Shown here in pieces: positions 24,280 through 31,415 of a DNA stretch of 35,573 bases (position 1 is the stretch's first letter; the number at the start of each line of letters is the position of its first letter). This stretch comes from JBHGBB01 sp041946755 (GTDB lineage Bacteria; UBP4; UBA4092; JAOAEQ01). A program made the translations under genes and the position numbers. Under the pieces are notes generated by a model. The model was not told the DNA's origin. It did no database searches and saw nothing but the letters and a program-made list of their open reading frames with translations. Location of the stretch: contig JBHGBB010000013.1 in the NCBI GenBank assembly GCA_041946755.1, positions 1 to 35,573 of the forward strand, read 5' to 3'.

Positions 24280-24308
24280 TGGACAATTGAGGCAAAATCA
24301 TATATACT
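24280..24308 (+). promoter_or_regulatory. Sigma-70-like promoter for the CoA ligase/ACT operon
   Basis: TGGACA (24280-24285, 5/6) and TATACT (24303-24308, 5/6) are spaced 17 bases apart. The start would be near 24315, with a 36-base leader holding AAGGAAAGAAGGAA before the ATG at 24351. It lies just beyond the porin terminator, as expected for an independent unit. Confidence 0.7.
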
Positions 24309-24350
24309 TCTTATTAAATTCATTTTTAAGGAAAGAAGGAAAAAACCACG

Positions 24351-25643
24351 ATGTTTTGGCAAAAAGAGCTTGAAACAATTGATCGCAAGAAACTTGAAAA
24401 ACTCCAATTAGATCGGTTGAAGTACACTGTCAAGCAAGTTTATGAAAATGTTCCATTTTATCATGATAAATTCCTGAAAAAAGGAATTAAACCGCAGCAA
24501 ATAAAGTCGATTAAAGATGTACAGAAGCTACCTTTTACCACCAATGATGACCTGCGCGCGAATTATCCTACCGGATTGCTTGCCGTTCCTCATGCGCAGG
24601 TAGTTCGGTTACATACTTCCAGTGGAACTACCGGTAAACCGAAAGCTATCTTTTTTACCAATAAAGATGTTAATCAGGCAGCAGAACTAATCGCCCGATG
24701 TTTGGTAATGGTCGGCATGAAAAAAAATGACGTGCTCCAGAATATGATGACTTATGGTTTATTCACGGGTGCATTAGTTATGCATTATGGCGCTGAAAAG
24801 GTCGGAATATTAGTCATTCCAGCTGGACCGGGAAATACTGAACGGCAAATAGCGTTAATGCAGGATTTTAAAACTACCGCGGTTCATATTACTCCTAGTT
24901 TTGCACTCTACCTTTCCGATGTAATGGAAAAAAAAGGGATCAACTCTAAAAAAGATTTAAAATTACGAAAAGCGTTTGTTGGCGCAGAACCATATTCCGA
25001 AGAGACGCGACAGAAAATCGAACATGCTTTTGGAATCGATGTGTATAATTCTTATGGTTTATCGGAAATGAACGGTCCGGGGATAGCGTTCGAATGCGAG
25101 GAAAAATATGGCATGCATCTCTGGGAAGATAATTTCCTGATGGAGATTATCGATCCGAAAACCGGTGAACCTTTACCGGAAGGTGAAGAAGGAGAATTGA
25201 TTCTCACCTCGTTATGCCGGGAAGGAATGCCTTTATTGCGATATCGAACGCGGGATTTAACCTCTATCATTACCGGAAAATGCAAATGCGGGAGAACCCA
25301 CCGGCGGATTACCCGGTTTACCGGAAGGACGGATGACATGTTTATCCTTCGCGGAGTGAATATTTTCCCACAACAGATTGAACGGGTATTGATGAGTGTT
25401 AAAGGAGTCGCGCGCAATTACTTGATTGTCTTAGACGCGCTGGATGATATAACCATAAAAGTAGAAATCGAAAAAGGACTATTTGATGGGAAGGTAGAAC
25501 ATCTCGTTACGTTACGACAAACCTTAATCGAGAAATTAAAAACCGAGATTCTTGTTACTCCGAAGATAGAACTCGCTGAACCGGGAACATTACCGATTAG
25601 TGAAGGAAAAGCAAAACGAGTTATCGATAAACGAACTTTATAA
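24351..25643 (+). CDS. paaK: PaaK-like arylacetate CoA ligase, copy 1
   Basis: An AMP-forming CoA ligase activating phenylacetate or a related aryl acid (or, in reverse, conserving energy from the acyl-CoA). The ATP-binding loop is HTSSGTTGKPKAIFFTN (about 88-104), followed by GMKKNDVLQNMMTYGLFTGA. The adenine-binding YNSYGLSEMNGPG and the hinge region RTDDMFILRGVNIFPQQIER (about 326-345) are intact, and the C-terminal catalytic lysine lies in EGKAKRVIDKR. At 430 aa it is normal for PaaK. It is first in a four-gene ligase-ACT-ligase-ACT operon with the promoter at 24280. The substrate is inferred from family only. Confidence 0.92.
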   Translation: MFWQKELETIDRKKLEKLQLDRLKYTVKQVYENVPFYHDKFLKKGIKPQQIKSIKDVQKLPFTTNDDLRANYPTGLLAVPHAQVVRLHTSSGTTGKPKAIFFTNKDVNQAAELIARCLVMVGMKKNDVLQNMMTYGLFTGALVMHYGAEKVGILVIPAGPGNTERQIALMQDFKTTAVHITPSFALYLSDVMEKKGINSKKDLKLRKAFVGAEPYSEETRQKIEHAFGIDVYNSYGLSEMNGPGIAFECEEKYGMHLWEDNFLMEIIDPKTGEPLPEGEEGELILTSLCREGMPLLRYRTRDLTSIITGKCKCGRTHRRITRFTGRTDDMFILRGVNIFPQQIERVLMSVKGVARNYLIVLDALDDITIKVEIEKGLFDGKVEHLVTLRQTLIEKLKTEILVTPKIELAEPGTLPISEGKAKRVIDKRTL

Positions 25644-25662
25644 ATCAATCTAGGGGGTTGAT

Positions 25663-26100
25663 ATGAATACGATTAAACAGATTTCTGTTTTTGCAGAGAA
25701 TAAACCGGGAAAACTGGAAAAAGTAACCCGGGTTTTTGCTGAACATAAGATTAATATTCTCGCGATTAGCATCGCGAGTTCCGATGCCTTTGGCGTATTA
25801 AAATTTGTAGTTGATAAAAGTGCAAAAGCGTTTAAAATCCTGAAAGAAAAAGGGTTTACCGTTTCGTTAGAAGAAGTTTTGGCAATCGAAATGGTGGATA
25901 AACCCGGGGGATTACATCAAATTGCGGAGTTTATGTTTGAAAATAAGCTGAATATAGAAAATGCGCATGTTCTAATTCTATCATCTCGGAAGAAAGCCTA
26001 TCTACTGATTGAAGGACCCAATATTAAATCGGCACAACGATTACTGAAAAAAGCACATATTCCCTATTTCCAGGGAGATTTAGAAAAAAGGAGACTGTAA
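25663..26100 (+). CDS. Tandem ACT-domain regulatory protein, copy 1
   Basis: A 145-aa protein of two ACT domains and nothing else. The first begins KQISVFAENKPGKLEKVTRV with FAEHKINILAISIA, the second LAIEMVDKPGGLHQIAEFMF with ENKLNIENAHVLI. ACT domains bind amino acids, usually aromatic or branched, and control partner enzymes or transporters. Free-standing pairs are commonly found beside PaaK-type ligases. GGGGG lies 6 bases before the ATG. The next ligase starts 2 bases after this stop, so the two proteins are probably translated together. It may sense phenylalanine, tyrosine or tryptophan and tune the ligase or IorAB, but nothing in the sequence fixes the ligand. Confidence 0.9.
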   Translation: MNTIKQISVFAENKPGKLEKVTRVFAEHKINILAISIASSDAFGVLKFVVDKSAKAFKILKEKGFTVSLEEVLAIEMVDKPGGLHQIAEFMFENKLNIENAHVLILSSRKKAYLLIEGPNIKSAQRLLKKAHIPYFQGDLEKRRL

Positions 26101-26102
26101 CC

Positions 26103-27401
26103 ATGATCTGGAATCGAGATGCAGAATGTATGTTATTAAAAGAGCGGCAAAACTTGCAGCTCGAACGATTGAAAAACATCGTTACCCTAGCCTACGAAAA
26201 TGTTCCCTATTATCGCAAACGATTTACCGCTGCTAAAGTTAAGCCTTCCGATATCCAATCTTTGAAAGATATTGAGAAACTACCGTTTACCAGTAAGACC
26301 GATTTGCGGGAAGTATATCCCTTTGGTATGTTTGCGGTACCAATGCAGGATATCGTTGAAATCCATACTTCTTCAGGTACCACTGGGAAACCGATTGTTG
26401 CCGGATATACTAAAAATGATATCGATTTATGGGGTGAAGTTATGGCACGATGCCTAACCATGGCCGGCACCACCAAAGATGATATTATCCAAAATGGGTA
26501 TGGCTATGGCTTATTTACCGGCGGTTTAGGGGTCCATTACGGTGCCCAGAAAATCGGTGCGGTATTGATTCCCATTTCAGCCGGTAATACCAAACGGCAA
26601 CTCCAGATTATGCACGATTTCGGGACTACAGTTCTAACTTGTACTCCATCATATACCCTCTATTTAGCGGAAGCCGCTGATGAAGAAGGGATCGATACTG
26701 CTAAACTAAAGCTAAAATCCGGTTGTTTCGGTGCCGAAATGTGGACTGAACAAATGCGGAAAGAGATCGAAAAACGGTTCCATATTTCAGCCTTAAATAT
26801 TTATGGATTAACGGAAATCATTGGGCCGGGAGTTGCGAATGAATGTCAGGAAAAGACCGGATTGCATATTGCCGAAGATCATTTTTATCCGGAAATTATT
26901 TCTCCGGAGACGGAAGGAGTTCTTCCAGAAGGGAAAAAAGGTGAATTAGTCCTAACCACTCTAACCCGAGAAGGAATGCCGATGATTCGCTTCCGAACCA
27001 AAGATATCACTTCTTTGAAAACTGGTGTCTGCCGCTGCGGTAGAACTACGGTTAAAATGGAACGGATTACCGGTCGGACGGATGATATGTTAAAAATCCG
27101 GGGAGCAATGGTATTCCCATCCCAGATTGAAAAGGCACTATTAGAAGTTAAAGGCGTGGAACCGCATTATCAGATAATCGTTACCCGACCGCATCAGATG
27201 GATGAACTTGAAATTCAAGTTGAAGCATCCAAGAAATTATTCTCGGATGAGATTAAGCATCTTGAAGAAGTGCGAAATAATATTGAAGACCATATTGAAG
27301 ATGCGATTGGAGTTCGGGTTAAAGTAACTTTAGTCGAACCGAAAACCCTACCCCGCAGCGAAGGGAAAGCGAAACGGGTTATCGATAAACGACAATTATA
27401 A
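26103..27401 (+). CDS. paaK: PaaK-like arylacetate CoA ligase, copy 2
   Basis: A 432-aa paralog of the ligase at 24351. The matching landmarks are IHTSSGTTGKPIVAGYTKND (ATP loop), YGYGLFTGGLGVHYGAQKIG, LNIYGLTEIIGPGVANEC, RTDDMLKIRGAMVFPSQIE and the C-terminal lysine in RSEGKAKRVIDKR. The two copies agree strongly in motifs but differ in substrate-facing stretches (MMTYGLFTGALVMH versus GYGYGLFTGGLGVH), so different acids are plausible. GGAG ends inside the preceding ACT gene, 8 bases before this ATG. The gene is followed not by its ACT partner directly but by an inserted 70-base palindromic repeat. Confidence 0.92.
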   Translation: MIWNRDAECMLLKERQNLQLERLKNIVTLAYENVPYYRKRFTAAKVKPSDIQSLKDIEKLPFTSKTDLREVYPFGMFAVPMQDIVEIHTSSGTTGKPIVAGYTKNDIDLWGEVMARCLTMAGTTKDDIIQNGYGYGLFTGGLGVHYGAQKIGAVLIPISAGNTKRQLQIMHDFGTTVLTCTPSYTLYLAEAADEEGIDTAKLKLKSGCFGAEMWTEQMRKEIEKRFHISALNIYGLTEIIGPGVANECQEKTGLHIAEDHFYPEIISPETEGVLPEGKKGELVLTTLTREGMPMIRFRTKDITSLKTGVCRCGRTTVKMERITGRTDDMLKIRGAMVFPSQIEKALLEVKGVEPHYQIIVTRPHQMDELEIQVEASKKLFSDEIKHLEEVRNNIEDHIEDAIGVRVKVTLVEPKTLPRSEGKAKRVIDKRQL

Positions 27402-27410
27402 ATCTTAAAT

Positions 27411-27480
27411 TGTCATTGCGAACGAAGTGAAGCAATCCCGAAATCGAGATTGCTTCGTCGCTTCCCTCCTCGCAATGACA
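27411..27480. repeat. 70-base TGTCATTGCGA palindromic repeat inserted in the operon
   Basis: The terminal inverted words are TGTCATTGCGA (27411-27421) and TCGCAATGACA (27470-27480). Internal GAAGCAATC and GATTGCTTC also pair, so the whole element folds into one long hairpin. TGTCATTGCGA...GAAGCAATC is a repeat I recall from many unrelated bacterial genomes. It lies wholly in the gap between ligase 2 (stop 27401) and ACT 2 (start 27498). Confidence 0.9.
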
Positions 27481-27497
27481 AGGTAGAGGTGAGAGCT

Positions 27498-27929
27498 ATG
27501 AAAGTGAAACAGATTTCGATTTTTTTAGAAAATAAAAAAGGTAGATTACTAGAAGTACTTCAAACGTTGGCAAAAGCGAAGATCAATATTAGAGCACTGT
27601 CAATTGCGGATACTTCCGATTTCGGAATATTGCGGTTAATCGTTCCCAGTCCGGATAAAGCGAAACAGGTATTAGAGAAGAATAAATTTCGGGTGAGTGA
27701 AACCGAGGTTATTGCGGTTGGAGTTTCGGATAAACCCGGCGGATTAGCTTCGGTACTGCAGGTTATGAACGATGCGAATCTGAATGTCGAATATCTCTAT
27801 GCGTTTGTTGAAAAAAGCGGCCAGCAAGCGGTAGTAGTTATCCGCACGGAAGATATCAATGCCGGTATTAAAGCGCTCCAGAAAAAGAAAATTACCGTTC
27901 TCCCGGCAAAAGAAGTGTATAGTCTATAG
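27498..27929 (+). CDS. Tandem ACT-domain regulatory protein, copy 2
   Basis: A 143-aa paralog of the protein at 25663: VKQISIFLENKKGRLLEVLQ with TLAKAKINIRALSIA, then VIAVGVSDKPGGLASVLQVM with NDANLNVEYLYAFV. I start at the ATG at 27498, which has GAGGTG 6 bases upstream. A longer reading from 27450 would translate half of the palindromic repeat (LRRFPPRND) and is rejected. Together with ligase 2 it forms a second ligase-ACT pair. The operon terminator follows about 30 bases after the stop. Confidence 0.9.
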   Translation: MKVKQISIFLENKKGRLLEVLQTLAKAKINIRALSIADTSDFGILRLIVPSPDKAKQVLEKNKFRVSETEVIAVGVSDKPGGLASVLQVMNDANLNVEYLYAFVEKSGQQAVVVIRTEDINAGIKALQKKKITVLPAKEVYSL

Positions 27930-27956
27930 ATTTTGATCCTTTATAACGTAAAAGAC

Positions 27957-27990
27957 AAAAAAGGCAACCGAATCGGTTGCCTTTTTTTAT
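27957..27990 (+). terminator. Rho-independent terminator of the ligase/ACT operon
   Basis: AAAAAAGGCAACCGA pairs with TCGGTTGCCTTTTTTT, with at least 9 perfect GC-containing pairs, tight centre and a 7-base T-run. It also reads as a terminator on the minus strand because of the A-run, but no minus-strand gene ends close by. Confidence 0.9.
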
Positions 27991-28118
27991 TGCCTCGACT
28001 CGACCCACTAGAGTATACTTTTGTTACCAATCCCTAATTATAGCCTTGAATGAGATTATACTAATGTCTAATATCCCTTAGATTAAGGTACAGTATTTTG
28101 CTCGAATATATATAGTAT

Positions 28119-28147
28119 AACCCGAATTGGTCCGACCAATTCGGGTT
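28119..28147. repeat. Palindromic repeat P1, copy 2 (AACCCGAATTGGT arms)
   Basis: AACCCGAATTGGT - CCG - ACCAATTCGGGTT has 13-base perfect arms. It is identical to 6646-6674 except for one loop base. Confidence 0.9.
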
Positions 28148-28173
28148 ATAGCACCCTTATACAATCCAGACAA

Positions 28174-28206
28174 GTTGAATTAAGCTCCAATGGAGAATAA
28201 TTCAAC
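28174..28206. repeat. Hairpin with GTTGAATTA / TAATTCAAC arms
   Basis: The nine-base outer arms pair perfectly, and an inner CTCCA - A - TGGAG stem lies at the centre, with a 2-base internal mismatch between them. Confidence 0.75.
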
Positions 28207-28294
28207 ATGAATTTGTAACTATAATAAAATCAATATAAATAATTTATCTAAAATTGAATATTGTGTAAGGTCAATATAAATATACCACGCAATT

Positions 28295-28325
28295 TTGAAT
28301 TTTTCTCCATTTGCGAAAAATTCAA
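28295..28325. repeat. Hairpin with TTGAATTTTTC / GAAAAATTCAA arms
   Basis: Eleven perfect pairs around the 9-base loop TCCATTTGC. It shares the TTGAA...TTCAA ends and a CCAT-containing centre with its neighbours. Confidence 0.75.
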
Positions 28326-28341
28326 GATAAATAAGGTAGAG

Positions 28342-28373
28342 TTGAACTTTTGACCATTTGGTCAAAAGTTCAA
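28342..28373. repeat. Perfect 15-bp-arm palindrome TTGAACTTTTGACCA
   Basis: TTGAACTTTTGACCA (28342-28356) pairs without mismatch with TGGTCAAAAGTTCAA (28359-28373) around a TT loop. Confidence 0.85.
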
Positions 28374-28454
28374 AATCAGCGGGTTAAGTTTGGGTAACGA
28401 GGAAAAAGAAAGCTTATAACAACTTAAAGTATATATTGAGATAATATATACTAA

Positions 28455-30011
28455 CTATTTCTTTTTCAGGCGTTGAGTAACAAGAACACAAGGATGTCGC
28501 GCGATGACTACATGGACCCCATCGGAACCGAGCGCTTGTTCAAAAACCACCTGGGTTTTCTTGCCATCAAACGGTTCTACTACATCTACCGTATCTGCTC
28601 TACAAGCTTTACATAAATCTTCAAGCACAATTTTACCGCCTTGTTCCCCTTTAGCGGTTATACCAGTCAATGGAGTCGGTTGATGGCCGGTCATAGCAGT
28701 AGAATCATTATCCATGATTACTACCGTGATATTCGCTTTATTATATACCGCATTAATTAAGGCAGGAATTCCGCCATGGAGGAAAGTCGAATCGCCAATC
28801 GCTGCTGCCACCCGTTTAACTCCTTGTTTAGCGATTCCGGTTGCCTGGCTGATACTTGCACCCATGCACAAGCAGGTATCCATAGCCGATAATGGCGGAT
28901 TCGCTCCGAGGGTATAACAACCGATATCTCCGGTGACAAAGGTCGGTTTCGCTGCATTTAAGGCTTTATAGGTCTCTCGATGCCCACATCCGGGACATAA
29001 TACCGGTGGGCGAATCGGTAGTTTTGGTTTCGAAGGTTCAGCAACCGGTTTACGCTGCGCCCAGGTAAAACAATCCGGGCCCAATTCCCCTACTCGATTC
29101 AATTCTCCGGTTAATTTCCCCTTAACGTTATTCGAATACCGTCGGGTAATTTCTTCGATTATCGGTTCCCCCTCTTCAAGCACCCAAACTTCTTCCAAAT
29201 CCTTAACAAATTCAGCAATAAGTTTTTCCGGGAAAGGATAATATCCAATCTTCAAGAAGGCATAATCTTCGGCATATTCCTTGCCATAAGTAAATGCGAT
29301 ACCGCTGGCAATAATCCCTTTTTTCTGGTTCTGCTTAAATACTTTATTCACTCCGGCAGTTTCGCCCCATTCAACTAATTGCGGTTGTTTCTCAACCAAA
29401 ACTTTATGCAGCCGAATTACATTGCTCGGAGTAGCGAGTAGATGTTCCGGATCTTTTTGTAAATTAAGTTTATTCGAATCTCGCGGTGTACCGATTTCGA
29501 CGGGAGACATCCCATGTGAGAGTCGGGTTAAACTGCGAACGATTACCGGGATCCCAAACTTTTCAGATAATTCGAAAGCAGTGATAACCATATCTTTCGC
29601 TTCTTGCCCATCACTAGGTTCGAAACAAGGGACTTTCGCAAATCGTGCATAGATTCGGGTATCCTGTTCATTTTGGGAAGAATATGCACCCGGGTCATCG
29701 GCAACAACGATCACCAATCCACCTTTAACACCCAGATACGGCGCGGTCATTAAAGGATCGGAAGCAACATTTAATCCGACATGCTTCATGGAACAAATCG
29801 CCCGTTTACCGGTATACGAAGCGCCAATTGCCGATTCTAACGCTATTTTCTCGTTTAAAGACCAATCTACTTCACCATCAAAATGCTTGGCTAAATATTC
29901 TAATATTTCGGTAGCCGGTGTTCCGGGATAACTGGCGGCATAGGATATTCCGGCCTCAATCGCACCACGCCCTATCGCTTCATTACCGGCTAATAGTTCT
30001 TTTTTACTCAT
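28455..30011 (-). CDS. iorA: Indolepyruvate ferredoxin oxidoreductase alpha subunit, lacking the usual C-terminal ferredoxin domain
   Basis: The large TPP-dependent subunit. The N-terminal pyruvate-type domain has LLAGNEAIGRGAIEAGISYA, ASYPGTPATEI, and KHVGLNVASDPLM with ADDPGAYSSQNEQDTR. The TPP domain (from about 340) has PVLCPGCGHRETYKAL, GDIGCYTLGANPPL, AAIGDSTFLHGGIPAL and IMDNDSTAMTGHQPTPLTG. It stops at 518 aa, at HPCVLVTQRLKKK. Typical IorA continues for 60-100 residues with two 4Fe-4S clusters, and no CxxCxxC is present here or just beyond the stop. The start is ATG 30011 with AGGTG 6 bases upstream; a GTG at 30020 overlaps that site. Partner iorB is 9 kb away. Confidence 0.9.
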   Translation of the reverse strand: MSKKELLAGNEAIGRGAIEAGISYAASYPGTPATEILEYLAKHFDGEVDWSLNEKIALESAIGASYTGKRAICSMKHVGLNVASDPLMTAPYLGVKGGLVIVVADDPGAYSSQNEQDTRIYARFAKVPCFEPSDGQEAKDMVITAFELSEKFGIPVIVRSLTRLSHGMSPVEIGTPRDSNKLNLQKDPEHLLATPSNVIRLHKVLVEKQPQLVEWGETAGVNKVFKQNQKKGIIASGIAFTYGKEYAEDYAFLKIGYYPFPEKLIAEFVKDLEEVWVLEEGEPIIEEITRRYSNNVKGKLTGELNRVGELGPDCFTWAQRKPVAEPSKPKLPIRPPVLCPGCGHRETYKALNAAKPTFVTGDIGCYTLGANPPLSAMDTCLCMGASISQATGIAKQGVKRVAAAIGDSTFLHGGIPALINAVYNKANITVVIMDNDSTAMTGHQPTPLTGITAKGEQGGKIVLEDLCKACRADTVDVVEPFDGKKTQVVFEQALGSDGVHVVIARHPCVLVTQRLKKK

Positions 30012-30048
30012 ACTCTGCACCTACCTAATTTCGTTATTTATCTATCCT

Positions 30049-31323
30049 TTATTTCATTTTGGCTAAGAGCGATTCCAAATCTTGTTTTTCATCTTGTAAT
30101 TCAATAGCGTTATATTGCAAATCCAATGGCTGTTTTACCAACTTGCCAATCTGTGATTTTATTCGTTCAACCATCGTTTTAGCCCCGGCTAAATCAGTAT
30201 TCGGCAAAATCACCAGATTCTCGTTTACCCGATAGTCGGTTAAGATATCGGTATCGCGTAAGTTATCGTTCAAAACATGGGCGATATCTTTCCAAACCTT
30301 TTGCGCCTGATTTAATCCTAACTGGTCAATAATCTGTTTGACATTTTTAATGCTGAATCGAATAAGCGTTGATTTATATTTATACCGCAGACATCGTTTT
30401 ACTTCCTGTTCAAACATTTCTTTAAAAATATCGAAGGCATAATATCCGGTTTCTTTCCGAATAATTTTCATCAGTGAAGCGGTTGGCAGAATCCCTTCTT
30501 TTGCAGCCCGAATCCCATCGGTACTGATGGTATATTCAAAGATATTTCGGGTTAATGCGGTTTCCAGAGTAAACCGTTTACCGCATCGGAAACATAAACA
30601 GTCCTTAGCCGGTTCGGGAAAATGATTGCCGCATTTTAAACAGTGATAAGCTTCACTGGCTTGTTCTTGCTGGATATTTAATGCTTCGCATTTCGGACAG
30701 ATGTCGCGAACATTGATTTGCACATACCCGCAAAATGGGCATAAATTGATTTTATCTAATAAGGTTCGATTGAGGAGTAACGCTTCCGAGAGAGTATCAA
30801 GCAAACCGAGTTCATCCGCCTCAGTATCATTGAGCAGTGCAGAAATAAGCGGATAACTATATCCGAGCTTGGAACAATGGTCCATTAACGGTGCCAATCG
30901 ATAATTATCTCTTGATTCCAGATACCGAAGCAAGAGTATTTCCTGAACATTATCCACCGGAAATGATTGCCGATATACTTTGATTTTATCAGCGATTCTT
31001 AATCCGACTTTAATCTTCTGTAATACCGTCTCAGGTAAACTGGAAAAGAGAATGGTATCATCAACCATCCCGGCTAATTTATCGATGCGTCGTTCGGAGA
31101 TTTCATAGATCGGTTTAAGAAATAATTCCGGTAGACTTCTTATTTCCGGAATCTCTTCAATTCCCCATTGTTCGTTGGTAATATATCCGGCAATAACATC
31201 CGCTTCGAATAATTCCCGATATGGAATGGAATCCCCATAAATGATATCGACATCTCTAAGATCGGAAAATAACTCTTTTTTTATTTCATCTTTCTTTTCC
31301 GCAATAATGTATAATTTCGGCAT
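30049..31323 (-). CDS. TackOD1-like zinc-ribbon signalling protein with degenerate GGDEF-like domain
   Basis: A 424-aa cytosolic protein. Residues 1-85 look like a degraded receiver or Rossmann region. Residues about 95-265 match my recollection of the TackOD1 output domain: a helical part (LLLRYLESRDNYRLAPLMDH, GYSYPLI) and then paired zinc ribbons, Cys195/198 with 209/212 and Cys228/231 with 244/247, including NVRDICPKC and HCLKCGNHFPEP. Residues about 298-395 resemble a GGDEF fold (FKEMFEQEVKRCLRYKYKST, then IRFSIKN, then LNDNLRDTDILTDYRVNENL), but the GGDEF site reads VNENL, so cyclase activity is unlikely. AGGGC lies before the ATG. It is upstream of iorA on the same strand with a 37-base gap, so the two probably share a transcript. 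Confidence 0.7.
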   Translation of the reverse strand: MPKLYIIAEKKDEIKKELFSDLRDVDIIYGDSIPYRELFEADVIAGYITNEQWGIEEIPEIRSLPELFLKPIYEISERRIDKLAGMVDDTILFSSLPETVLQKIKVGLRIADKIKVYRQSFPVDNVQEILLLRYLESRDNYRLAPLMDHCSKLGYSYPLISALLNDTEADELGLLDTLSEALLLNRTLLDKINLCPFCGYVQINVRDICPKCEALNIQQEQASEAYHCLKCGNHFPEPAKDCLCFRCGKRFTLETALTRNIFEYTISTDGIRAAKEGILPTASLMKIIRKETGYYAFDIFKEMFEQEVKRCLRYKYKSTLIRFSIKNVKQIIDQLGLNQAQKVWKDIAHVLNDNLRDTDILTDYRVNENLVILPNTDLAGAKTMVERIKSQIGKLVKQPLDLQYNAIELQDEKQDLESLLAKMK

Positions 31324-31415
31324 AATACTGCCCTTTCTCGATCGATAAGATAAAGGTGAATTTTAAGTATATAGTATAACTTAATTCACAGCTTAACTGA
31401 AAGTATTTAATGGGG

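Larger units (their letters stand above)
27991..28454. other. 464-base non-coding gap with a cluster of four hairpins
   Basis: The gap lies between convergent operons (ACT 2 and iorA). No gene is seen. It is AT-rich and carries four palindromes at 28119, 28174, 28295 and 28342, each listed separately. No T-run follows any of them on the minus strand, so I cannot name an iorA terminator. Confidence 0.7.

Noticed and set aside
24205..24411. Small gene after the porin
   Set aside because: It runs through the terminator hairpin and the promoter of the CoA ligase and overlaps the ligase start in another frame; no ribosome site.
25052..25417. 121-codon open frame on the minus strand inside ligase 1
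   Set aside because: It lies antisense within a well-conserved coding region and its peptide has no recognisable features; a shadow frame.
27450..27497. Longer N-terminus for the second ACT protein
   Set aside because: It would translate half of the TGTCATTGCGA palindrome, while the ATG at 27498 has a good GAGGTG site and aligns with the first ACT copy.
28119..28373. Hairpin cluster as a CRISPR array
   Set aside because: The four palindromes have different sequences, spacing is irregular, and there is no cas gene in the window.
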